Shown in pieces: positions 22,593-32,531 of a stretch of 64,000 nucleotides of DNA. Made by a program: the position numbers and the translations under genes. The stretch spans positions 36,232,185 through 36,296,184 of the forward strand of contig NC_091188.1 in the NCBI RefSeq assembly GCF_040958095.1, in the 5' to 3' direction. Under the pieces are notes generated by a model. That model was given only the letters and a program-made list of their open reading frames with translations, searched no databases and was not told the origin of the DNA. This DNA is from Procambarus clarkii. Its lineage: Eukaryota; Arthropoda; Malacostraca; Decapoda; Cambaridae. How positions within the stretch are numbered: position 1 is the stretch's first letter; each line of letters begins with the position of its first letter.

Positions 22593-24383
22593 ATGCACAC
22601 TGATATTGATCCTGATCAAAATCTTCTGTCTCATATCTACACCAACCAGCACATTGATCATCATTATTGCAAGTATTTCACAGCACACCAGGCTAAAAAC
22701 AAACTTCAAAATAGCACCTGTCTATCAGTTTATAACCAAAATGTTAGATCACTTGGTAAACATTTTGACGATTTAAATGCATTACTCACAGCAATAGGTA
22801 CTAACCTATCGTTCATTATTTTAACAGAAACTTGGCTAAATAAAGACTATACCTAACTCTACAACTTAGCTGGTTATAAAGCCATTCATAACTGTAGGCC
22901 TAATAAAAAAGGTGGTGGCACAGCTATATATTACCGAGATACATTTATCTGCAACAGTGTTATTAGTGACAGAGATGACTACTGCGAATATACTTTTGCT
23001 CAGTTTACAATTAAATCCCTTAAATCCTCTTTAACTATTGGAGCCATCTATAGATTTCCTAATACTAACATAGCTTCTTTCTCAGACAACCTAAGGAATC
23101 TTATTATAAACAACAATCTCAACAAAAACCACATCATTCTGGGAGGAGACTTTAATATTGACCTGGGTCAACAAAATTGCTCTCAAGTTGACTATTTCCT
23201 TAACAGCATGAACTCCTGTATGCTAATCCCCACAATCACCAAACCTACCCGAGTCACTCAAACATCAGCCACTACTTTGGACCACATATGGACAAACATA
23301 ACAGCTCCCCTTGTATCTGGTATAATCTACGACAGAACAACTGACCACTATCCTACCTTTCTCATAGCGAACATGGACATAACACCACCAAAAAGCAAGA
23401 AACTTTCATTTAGGCTACACAGTGAATCAGCTTTAGACAATCTTACAAAGGCACTTTACAATATTAACTGGGATTCTGAATTCAATAATACCCATGATAT
23501 AAATTCATTAGCTAACCTCTTCATCTCCAAAACTCTAAGCCTCTACAACCTTCATTGTCCCCTTCTTACCAAGCAAGTAACTGACAAAAGATTAAACAAT
23601 CCATGGCTCACAAGTGGCATTCTCAACTCAATCAACAAGAAACATGAATATGAAAAGAAAGTTAGGATTGGCCTAGTTTCAAAGGAAGTAGCTAAAAGGT
23701 ACTCATCAATGCTTACCAGTATCATAAGAAAGGCAAAACTTGCATATTATGTGAATAGATTCAATGAAGCAAAAGGCAACATGAAAAGCACTTGGAAAAC
23801 TATCTCTAGTATCCTAGGAACTAAACAACACTCACATAATCAAATAAAACTCTACAAGGATGGGGATATACCGTCAACTGATCTAGAAATGGCAAATGAA
23901 TTTAATAGTTTCTTTTCATCGGTTGGTGCTAATCTTGCCAGTAAAATCCCACAGACTCAGACACATATTAACACATATCTCTCAGGCAGCTATCCAAACT
24001 CTCTTCTCCTTTCACCAATCAGCCCGGCAGATGTTGTGTCCATCATACATTCTCTAAAAACCAAGGCAGGGAACACCAGTGAAATTCCGTCCATTGTGTA
24101 CAAGAGAGCCTCCCATGCCCTTGCCCCACCCATAGCACTACTTTTCAACAAATCTATAGAGTATCACACCTTCCCTGATATCCTCAAAAAAACAAGAGTA
24201 ACGCCAGTCCATAAAGGAGGCAATCCGGCGGACATAAACAATTATATACCAATATCAAATCTACCCATTCTATCAAAAATATTTGAAAAAAATTATTTAC
24301 AAACAGCTCTATTCCTACCTCGTAAAATTCGACATACTCAGCCCCTGCCAGTTTGGCTTCCGGTCCCAAAAGAGCACCAATGA
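22593..24383 (+). pseudogene. LINE A endonuclease and start of reverse transcriptase
   Basis: Frame for the AP-type endonuclease that nicks target DNA. From 22593 it reads through VYNQNVRSLGKHFDDL and IILTETWLNKD (the catalytic E) to a TAA at 22853; the sister copy at 52104 has CAA there. Reading resumes in the same frame with GGDFNIDL (near 23145), TLDHIWTN and TTDHYPTFLIAN (TDH in place of the usual SDH). A linker (RLNNPWLTSGILNSINKKHE) and the reverse transcriptase entry (TPVHKGGNPADINNY) follow. At about 24288 an extra or missing A shifts the frame to the next ORF. No separate ORF1 was seen. Confidence 0.87.
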
Positions 24384-25536
24384 TGCAATCATTAGTCTCC
24401 TTGACATTATCTACTCAGCCCTTGACAAAAATGAGTTTCCGATTGGACTCTTCATTGACCTAAGAAAAGCCTTTGATACTGTTAATCACAACTACCTCTT
24501 ACTTAAACTCCAGCATTATGGAATCCGAGGCCTTGCCCTTGACTACATCCGATCCTATCTTAGTGACAGACACCAATATGTAACCATCAATGATACAACT
24601 TCTTCCACTCTACCAGTTACCGTTGGAGTGCCACAGGGCAGCATCTTAGGACCTCTTCTATTTCTTATATATATAAACGATCTGCCTAATGTCTCTAATA
24701 TTCTCAAACCTATATTGTTTGCTGACGATACTACCCTTATCTACTCAAACCTCAACCCTCATACACTAAATAATGTTGTGAATAATGAATTAAAAAAAGT
24801 CCACTTATGGAAGTCAACGAACAAACTAACATTAAACATCGAAAAGACTTACTACATCTTATTTGGAAGCAAATCATCAAATGCAATTCAGCAACAGATA
24901 GACAACATTAACATCAGTAATAAAAATGATGGCAAGTTTCTTGGCCTATTCCTAGACAAGAGACTCAACTTCAGCACCCACATTCAACACATAACTAAGA
25001 AAGTCTCTAAGACAGTTGGTATACTCTCCAAAATCAGATATTATGTTCCTAACTCTGCTCTCCTCTCACTATATTATGCACTAATCTACCCCTATCTTAA
25101 TTATGGTATCTGTGCATGGGGGTCTACCACTGCAAACCACCTTAAGCCCATCATCACACAGCAAAAATCTGCTATCAGAATTATAACTAACTCTGCTTTC
25201 AGACAACACTCAGCTCCCTTGTTTAAATCCCTAAACTTGCTAAATATTAACTCCCTCCACACATTCTCTTGTGTCAACTACATTTACAAAACCCTGTTGT
25301 TAAATGCAAACCATGCTCTGAAACTCTCCCTGGACAGATGTAATAGGACCCATTATCACCACACCAGAAATAAATATCTCTTTGATATCCCCAGGGTCAA
25401 ACTTAATCTGTTTAAACACTCTATGCAAATTAAGGGACCTAGTCTATGGAACTCACTCCCTAGTGAATTGAAAAACTGTAAAACTCTTGCCTTATTTAAA
25501 AGCAAAACCAAAAAGTACCTAACTTCATCTTCTTAG
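24283..25536 (+). pseudogene. LINE A reverse transcriptase
   Basis: About 417 residues that copy element RNA into DNA at the target. Motifs in order: FEK.IYKQLYSYL entry, CQFGFRSQKSTNDAI, GLFIDLRKAFDTVNH (motif A), VGVPQGSILGPLLFLIYIND (motif B), LFADDTTLI (catalytic motif C), NKLTLNIEKTYY, KFLGLFLDKRLNF, IYPYLNYGICAWGS, and the C-terminal IKGPSLWNSLPSELK block. The catalytic residues are intact and the frame is open to its natural stop. It is separated from its N-terminal part only by the A-run shift near 24288, so the insertion looks young. CR1-like by motif order; the exact clade was not determined. Confidence 0.9.
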
Positions 25537-25659
25537 TTTCCTACACTGAGCTTTAAATTTGCTCTGTACCTAGTGTTACCCAATCTCCTAATTTTTATGT
25601 AATATCAAACAACCTTATCATTGTGTTCATTGCTGTCTTCTTTTATGTGCTAGCCATAT

Positions 25660-25800
25660 GCTGTATTGTGACTACCAATTTTTGTCAACTACCATTCAAG
25701 CTGTCATTGCAATCAATCTTATATTGTTTCTGCTGTATTGTGCCTACCAATTTGTTGTCAACTACCATTTTTAAGCTGTCATTGCAATCAATCTTAGCTA
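25660..25800 (+). repeat. 68-bp direct duplication in the LINE A 3' UTR
   Basis: TGCTGTATTGTG(A/C)CTACC, GTCAACTACCATT and AAGCTGTCATTGCAATCAAT occur twice in order, at about 25660-25727 and 25731-25798. Confidence 0.85.
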
Positions 25801-26124
25801 CCTATGTGCTTTAATATACTGTACCTACAATTTTCTCTCATCTTTTTTTTTTTTTTTTTTTTTCATTTCATGTAATCTGTTATCATTTTTTTGTCTATAA
25901 ATTTTGCAAGTATTTACCTCCTTAAAATTTTCTTAGATTAAGGACCTGCCCGAAACGCTGCGCATGCTAGTGGCTTTACAAGACTGTAATTACCATATTT
26001 GTATCCTCACATTCCTTACGTACATTCTTGTATATGCATAAATAAATAAATAAAAATAAATAAATGACAGGTAGTGCAGCAAACGCATCTCCCTCACCAA
26101 AATGGCAGCTCCCAACCTACTCCT

Positions 26125-26280
26125 ATTGCTGTTATCACACTCTATACACACGTTATATACAAGTATCTACATTTGTGCTCACCATAGCGAACCACTAAGC
26201 TGGTATGCTGTGTGCAGTCAATAAAAGGTGGCCACACACAGTCAGAAGGCGACGCCACCACCCTCCCTCCCTCCCACAGC
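26125..26280 (+). repeat. Fourth satellite unit, right of LINE A
   Basis: CTATACACACGTTATATACA and AGTATCTACA, then CATAGCGAACCACTAAGCTGGT and CCTCCCTCCCTCCC match units at 21507-21890. Together with those it shows the LINE sits inside a short array. Confidence 0.72.
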
Positions 26281-27365
26281 CTTACTTCTCCCTCCATAGA
26301 GCACTAAATATCACTACAATCCTGCTATTATCAGAATCCTGGTCAGTTTTATCACAGTCAGGGGTCTTCTATAATACTATCATCGCTAAATAATAGCAGG
26401 ATCATATATATTATTGCATTTGTAGGCGATGCTGTGGACAAAAGCTGAACAGCGGTGCTGTGAGCTCGTACTGGGTGCGCCAGCCTTGGTGGCTTGCTCA
26501 ATACTGACACTCTCACACCCAAGAATGTTGGCCTGGATTTTTTTCCTAGGTGGCATCTGACAACTATCGGTCGTACTATAGTACTATAGCTGCCCCTATC
26601 CCAGGCAGGGCATTTAAATTATAGCGCTAGACACGAAAGCATGTATAAATGATGAGCGCGGTTTCGGTTTTGTCACTGATATACATATGATATGCGCGGT
26701 TTAAGGGCTAAAGGGTATGCAGACAGTTAAAATCACCCAAAAGGAGCACAGGCTTTGGTAAGGACTCCAACAGTTGTTCAAGACCAGGAAAATAAGGTGT
26801 GGCATTTGGGGATGAGATAAATAGAACAGAATGTAAACTATTTACTCACAAAGATACGGGCCGCATAACACTAAATCGGCGAATGAAAGGGGAGGGGGAC
26901 AAAGAGAATATCATGACGGATCAAGAGAGCAGTAGAGTTATGGGCCCCAGCCAAAACTGGAGGGGAAAGAGAGAAAGGAATAACTACGGAATCGACCAGG
27001 ACGAGCGCCAAGCATCGGCACATTGAGACAAACACAAAGCGGGTGAAACTGCACAATTAGAAGCCGAGTACTGGGACGTTTTCACACAATCCACGAATAT
27101 TTCATTAAAGAACTTACAGACAAAAGAGAGAAACAGAAATAATGGAGAAACAAGGGCAAAGAAGAACAGAGTAAACTAAGGAAGAAGTGTGAATGAAGTG
27201 AATTCACCTGAAGTGTGAATGAAGGTATCACTCGCAGTGTTAAGAGCCTCGAGTCACGGTTGCTTAGACAATTTTTCCCAGAAATTTATTTCATTAATAT
27301 TTAGCTTTTAAAATAATAATTTGAAAACAATAGAACACATGCCACCAGTTATTTAAGGGCCCCTT
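26281..27365. other. Unassigned region
   Basis: No gene supported. GCGCGGTTT occurs twice (about 26658 and 26694) and the ACTATAGTACTATAG tract (26575) is palindromic. The look is that of an old dispersed repeat but no family motif was recognised. The short frame 26799-27026 has no domain. Confidence 0.45.
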
Positions 27366-27533
27366 GTTGACCAGACCACACACTAGAAGGTGAAGGGACA
27401 ACGACGTTTCGGTCCGTCCTGGACCATTCTAAAGTCGATTGTCTTGGACTATTCTCACAATCGACTTGAGAATGGTCCAAGACGGACCGAAACGTCATCG
27501 TGCCTTCACCTTCTAATGTGTGGTCTGGTCAAC
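27366..27533. repeat. Foldback repeat, 77-bp arms
   Basis: Arm 27366-27442 (starting GTTGACCAGACCACACACTA) and arm 27457-27533 (ending TGTGTGGTCTGGTCAAC) are near-perfect inverted copies around a 14-bp loop. A third arm in the second orientation is at 28048-28124. The hairpin would be very stable. I recall similar GACCGAAACGT foldbacks as common in decapod genomes; it codes for nothing. Confidence 0.92.
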
Positions 27534-28047
27534 ATACTTTAGCCACGTTATTGTGACTCATCGCCTGCATAAGGGCCCCTACATTCACCCCGGCATCTTA
27601 ACCTGGTAGACAATGCCCGGCGTTTGAACATTGAACCACAAAGTGTTCCAGAGATTAGAGGTTTATTGTATTTTGGCGAGGAGATCAAGGCCATTAACTT
27701 ATTAAAAGAAACAAGAGTTTGCTGTGGACTCTTCCCTTTCACAGTATATACTCAAATGCTCTAATCTTTCTAACAAACGTGACTTAACATAAGCTTTCCC
27801 CCTTCCATTTCTTTCTTTCTCTTTCCTTTTCTTTCTCTCTTCTCCCTTTTTCTGTTCATTGTCTTCTCCTACGCTCCCTTGCTATCCTCTTCTTATTCCT
27901 ATTACTATCTCCTTCGGTGGTTATAATAGGAGCTGCCTCGTATGGGCCAATAGGCCTGCTGCAGTTCTCATTACTACTATCCCCTACACCTGACTTTCCT
28001 CCTCAGCTCTCTCTTGCCTATTTATTGCCTGCCCCTACCTCCTCATC
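27534..28047. other. Spacer between foldback arms
   Basis: No gene supported. It holds a C/T-rich run (27795-27860) and TATGGGCCAATAGGCCTGCTG (27942), a motif that also ends the Penelope-like fragment at 44066. The segment may be the remains of another Penelope-like copy. Confidence 0.45.
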
Positions 28048-28124
28048 ACAATCGACTTGAGAATGGTCCAGGACGGACCGAATCGTCGTCGTCCCTTCAA
28101 TTTCTAGTGTGTGGTCTGGTCAAC
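28048..28124. repeat. Third foldback arm
   Basis: Same 77-bp sequence and orientation as 27457-27533 (ACAATCGACTTGAGAATGGT through TGGTCTGGTCAAC) with a few changes. The partner arm is missing here. Confidence 0.9.
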
Positions 28125-28254
28125 TTATTAAAAGAAACTTTTCCAACCTTAACTAATGAAATATGACTTAATTAACCCACCCGGCAAAGATGGACACCGT
28201 TCTAGACTTTCTCTGCCCCCAATGTATGAGTCCTGTTTGACTCCAGACTTCCAG

Positions 28255-28385
28255 CTTATGCTAGCTTTACAGAAGATTCTGCCCGAAACACTGTGCGTAC
28301 TAGTGGCTTTACAAGAATGAAAACACATGCTATGTACTCTCATAAACCCAATGTAACATCTTGTATATAAATAAATAAAATCAAA
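28255..28385 (+). mobile_element. LINE A-type 3' tail fragment
   Basis: TCTGCCCGAAACACTGTGCG, then TACTAGTGGCTTTACAAGAA and an (AAAT)n end match the tail of LINE A at 25945-26060. No head is seen upstream, so it is either a 5'-truncated LINE or a SINE relic. Confidence 0.75.
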
Positions 28386-28479
28386 TAAATTAATAAATAA
28401 ACTTCTTGTACATATATAAAAATAAATTAGATGGTCAGCGTTCAACCATGCAGTTCAAGCGTACCTTTGACTAAGGAAA

Positions 28480-28990
28480 AGAAGGTAATGGCTCAACTTT
28501 ATTAATCTCAAGTGCACCCCCACTTAGATACTGTATCCAAGCATGGCGATCTCATTTACAGATGGACATAACTAATCTGGAGAAGGATCAATACCAGGCA
28601 CCAATAGTCATTCCAGAGCCAAGCCATCTCTCATTTTCAAGAACGCTTGAAGGCCACAGGGCTAAGAACACTGCAAACCAGGCCCGATCTCATTGAAACT
28701 TAAAATACTGAACAAGTTATAGAATGTTGATCCGGATATTTTCTTTAGGTCAGATTTAACAAACAAGGAGAAACAGTTTCAAGCTCATGCCACAATGTAG
28801 GACTGAGAACAGGAGATGCTTTTTCACCCAAAGGGTTATTAAGGCATGGAACCATCTACCCGCCGAAGATGTAACTGTCAAAACTGTGCTGATTTTCAGA
28901 ATATACCTGGAAAAGATCTTTAAGGCAAATGGGGGGGGGGAGGAACCTTCGACAAGTCTCTGGCTTCCAGTCGGCGTCGAGCCCACTAGG
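28480..28990 (+). pseudogene. Decayed LINE C-terminal fragment
   Basis: Across several frames the plus strand reads LINE thumb and C-terminal blocks: HPHLDTVSKHGDLIYR, FQERLKATGLRTLQTR, RPDLIET, then RTENRRCFFTQRVIKAWNHL and FRIYLEKIFKANG. It is a CR1/jockey-type 3' end with frameshifts and stops, family not identical to LINE A. Confidence 0.78.
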
Positions 28991-29789
28991 TTTAGTGGTC
29001 CTTAGGTACCACTAAGTTCGCACCACCACTCGAAGGTATGCCAAACAATCACCTTTGCTGGGCAGATCAATGAAGCAAGCAAACTGTACTACCTGATCAT
29101 ACCGGACTATGAAATGTCGGTCTATTCCATCCCGGCTGCCATCACAATCCCACAAACCATAGGCCCCATCCCTGGCCTTCCAAGCATCATAAAGCTTACA
29201 CCGGAAGCTTCAGGTCAAGGCCAGAGGGAAGCAGACCCGGCCTCTGCTCAAAGTGTGCCTCGCCCGCTTGGCATCAGAGGCCTGTTAGACTAACCAGCAA
29301 ACACAGAACATTTGTGAACGTTTTTAAATGGTGCCACAAAGGTAATACTCTAACATTTGACATAAATACGTATTTGACGTCCTTAAAACCACTAGCTATA
29401 ACTAAACATATATTCTTGACAGATTTTTAAGATTTATGTAAAAATTTAAAAATAGTGAATGCTATGGAATTATAATGTTTTCATTCTTTATATATAAAAA
29501 TAAACAATTTTCAGTCAGCATTTCGTTTTTTTTTTGTTTACTTTATGTAAACCTATCCAATTCACGTTCTTATAGCAAATATAACATTATATGTTGTCAA
29601 TATAACGTTATTTACAAGATATCGTTACGGTAATATAATGTTATATTTATGTATAATTCCTGTATAAAAAACAAATATATTGACTATATTTTAAACCTTG
29701 TAAAATTGTCGTAAACCTTGTAATAAGACAGTAAGCATGCTTTATGAAAATATAGAAACAAATCAACATAAACAAACCACATGTTACCC
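28991..29789. other. No gene recognised
   Basis: The first 300 bp may be 3' UTR of the preceding LINE fragment. A small inverted element GGTTTAGTGGTCCTTAGG / TACCACTAAG is seen near 28990-29015. From 29330 it is AT-rich with repeated ATAACATTATA motifs. Confidence 0.4.
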
Positions 29790-30300
29790 CTATATTATTC
29801 TTTAATTGTCTTTCTATAGAATGTAATTTAAGCTTTGACAATCTTTCTTCATATGACAGGTTTCTAATTTGGGGTATTAACTTTGTTATCCTCGGTAGGA
29901 CGCATTCCAGAAAATTTATATCCATGCTGTGGATATACTGTGACCAAAAGTGAAAGTGCATATATCTCTAAATGCATGCCTACCCAGAGCAAGATATATC
30001 TGAAGAACAATTAACCGGTATCTTAATTATTACTAATCTTTCAATACATAAATCCCAGTGTTCTGTTTGCCTTATTACGAACATTTATTCATTGATTTTT
30101 TGTTTTAAATTCTTACTAATCTTAACTCCCAGATCCCTTTCATAATTCGACCTCACAATCTCAGCACCATGCATGCATCTAACTTATATCTTGTAACTAT
30201 CGTCATTACCTATCCTCTAAACCTTACATTTGTCAGTATTAAACGGCATCGCCAATCTTTTGACCTTATTTCAGTACCCAATTTAGATCGTTCGATCGAT
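29790..30300 (-). pseudogene. Decayed LINE fragment, minus strand
   Basis: On the minus strand, 30040-30300 reads, with stops, the RT block after FADD (KCKV-like, then a degenerate SxYERDLGV). 29790-29950 reads ITKLIPQIRNLSYEERLSKL, KLHSIERQ. This matches the order of the LINE at 6660-7346. Highly mutated. Confidence 0.7.
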
Positions 30301-30349
30301 CAATTTAGATCCCCTTGTATCATGTACCATCATACATGATGATATAATG

Positions 30350-30686
30350 ATACACACTACTTGTTATGCTAACATGCAGAACACACTTAACTCTGTATTA
30401 GTCTCATGTCAGGACTTAGGTCTAGTCATATCTCAGCAGAGGAAACAAAGATACTAAACGGGTGTCCACCCAGGCAGGGGAGGAGCTGTTCACAAGATGC
30501 AACTGTATGATGGCTCCGAGCATGACTATGTTAACAAATTCAAATACCTTGGCCTTGTATTGTCCTGTTGTATTCAGACTCTGTCGTCAGTATAATGAGA
30601 GGCTCCATAAGCCCTCTTGGAGATGTTGCAGGTTATCACTCAGACTATGGTGCCAATGTCACAATTGTCAAAATGATGTACCTTGC
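30350..30686 (+). pseudogene. LINE reverse transcriptase fragment, left part (family C)
   Basis: Reads NTLNSVLVSCQDLGLVISAE, later KFKYLGLVLS and, just before the LTR, NVTIVKMMYLAHIK when joined in register with 42540. These are thumb-region blocks of a non-LTR reverse transcriptase. It is cut by the tandem provirus at the CTTGC target site and continues at 42540-42957. Stops and frameshifts show it was already dead. Confidence 0.75.
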
Positions 30687-32396
30687 TGTTATGATCTCAG
30701 CCTGCAGGAGAAACGAGTCTCCCTCCTTGAGAGTTATTCGTCAAGCCTGACCTGATTAGAAGGTCTAGCAAATATTGAGGTGATAACGCATATGTAAAAT
30801 AGTTGCTTGGATATGTGTAACAGTTTGAGATTATGGGCAATGAAGAAGAAAACAGATAAATGACTGGCGAGGAGATGTGGACATTTTGCTGGAGGCGTGA
30901 GGCTCGCTTCCGGAGGACCTTGACCTCACTTGAGTGCCAGACATCGCAGGGGGAAGCCGCGCTCCGTTTGAGCTCCCGCCAGAAGGGAACCCCTAGTGAT
31001 ATATCTATAAGAGAAGAGAAGTGTGCAGACGTGCCAGCTGTGGAATTGAGCTGAGAACGTTGTGGTGTCAAGTCTTGGACGGCGAGGAGAGTTTAATAAG
31101 CTGCTCAGAGGCATTTTCGTGGGCTGTGTGGAGCGCCCTGACCAGACGCCGTCAGAGGGAAAGCGCCCTCGATCAGTTAATCTGTGGTTTGTTCTTTGGG
31201 GAAGAAGTTGCTGAGAACTTCGAAGCCAGCAGATGAAGTAGCTGATGAGACTCCAAGGTAGTGGAGCAGAGGACCTCGAGCTGTGAGGAGAAGCAGCAGT
31301 GAAGAGGAGTGTCACGTGCTTCTGTAGAGGTGGAGAAGCACCATAGTTGCTCGAGGAAACTTCATGGTGTAGCAGCCAAGAGAGCTGTGGAGGACCCTAG
31401 CAGAAGGGTGAAGCACCGTAGTTGCTCAAGGAAACTTCATGATAGCAGCCTGGAGGAGCTGCAGAGGATCCTGGTAGTGAAGCCCGGAAGAACCTAAGGA
31501 TATTAGGGTAGTGAACTTCCAGAGGTGGAAGGGGAAGTTCTGGTGGATTACTTATAGGGAGTTGATAGTGTTTGGTTGTCATTAGCGTGCAAGACGCAGT
31601 GAGAGGTGAGTGACTGTTGGCATTCTTATGTCAAGGAGTTTTTTATACTGAAGTTTAGAGTTACAGTCGTAGGCTGGATTACCTACAGATGTATGCGTTC
31701 TAGGACTGATATTGATCGATTAATCATTGTTGTGTATCAGTGAACATTTATACTGATATATGTTATTGCATTCAAATGCTGGTTTTCTATATATACATTA
31801 TCTTGCTGATAGTGCAACAGCGTATGTAGACTTGATCCACTTGAGGAGGTTGATAGTATCAGGTGGTGAACCAGGAGATAGGATACCACTTGATAAGCTG
31901 ATAATAGAGTTCTGATGGTGTTGGAGTGCAACCTGATTGTGATATTATAGAGTATAGGATTCATTATTATTATATGTGTGTATGTATCGTGTATGTGCTT
32001 TGTCCAGTAAATGTATCCCAATTTGCTAGTGTTTGCCCTTGTCCTAGTGAGGCTTCCCAGGAGGTAGTAAAGAAGGAGAGAGAGAGAGAAAGAACCAAGA
32101 ACCACTGCCGTGGACAGGGTAAAAGGTAATACTAATAAGTCAAAAAGGGGATTGAGGAGATCATATCACCTAAGGAGAGAGTGGGGAGTCACAGCGGCTC
32201 GAGTGGGTGTGTGCACGTGACAACGAGGCTAAGTGTTGGAGCCGCATCCCCTAAACGTGTGACGTTGAGCCCCTCTCCAAGTGCCAGAAGCGCCAAGGGT
32301 GATCTCCTAGTATAAGCACTCTACCGAGTTGTGGGTTGGGTTGTCCGTAGAGAAGGATCAACGACGACAACACCAACCAACCCACAGTCTATAATA
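30687..32396 (+). repeat. LTR 1 of the tandem provirus
   Basis: 1710 bp, from TGTTATGATC to TATAATA. It differs from LTR 2 at only a handful of positions. A 75-bp-spaced internal duplication (GAAGCACC.TAGTTGCTC at 31335 and 31410) is present in every copy. TATATATAC near 31790 could serve as a TATA box, but the promoter was not established. Confidence 0.95.
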
Positions 32397-32399
32397 AAT

Positions 32400-32416
32400 T
32401 GGGGGCCTGTCCGGGA
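32400..32416 (+). other. Primer-binding site, element 1
   Basis: TGGGGGCCTGTCCGGGA starts three bases after LTR 1, the normal place for the tRNA primer site. It resembles the retroviral tRNA-Pro type but is not identical; the tRNA was not determined. Confidence 0.8.
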
Positions 32417-32531
32417 GAGTGAACTGACACACCCACACACTGTCCAAGAGTGGATTTGTACACCCCTGCTGAGATAAACTGTGTGACCGCAGGTGTATAC
32501 TCTCTCTCTTGGGAAGACTCACAGGACAAAG

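Larger units (their letters stand above)
21961..26064 (+). mobile_element. Nearly full-length CR1-like LINE (family A)
   Basis: T-rich 5' region (22190-22560), endonuclease and reverse transcriptase frames (22593-25536), a 3' UTR with a duplicated 68-bp block, a conserved tail (CCTGCCCGAAACGCTGCGC, CTAGTGGCTTTACAAGA) and an (AAAT)n end. Satellite units flank it on both sides, so it was inserted there; the 5' limit is approximate. Only two clear disabling lesions are visible: a nonsense codon at 22853 and a one-base shift in an A run near 24288. Partial copies of the family are at 42958-43600 and 51799-53012, and its tail also occurs at 8328 and 28255. Confidence 0.85.

Noticed and set aside
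26799..27026. 75-codon charged ORF as a possible small protein
   Set aside because: No homology recognised, no start or splice context, in old repeat-like DNA.
30860..31500. Short ORFs within the LTRs (for example 31021-31236, 31309-31497, both strands)
   Set aside because: LTR sequence repeated three times; no domain, no consistent codon signal.
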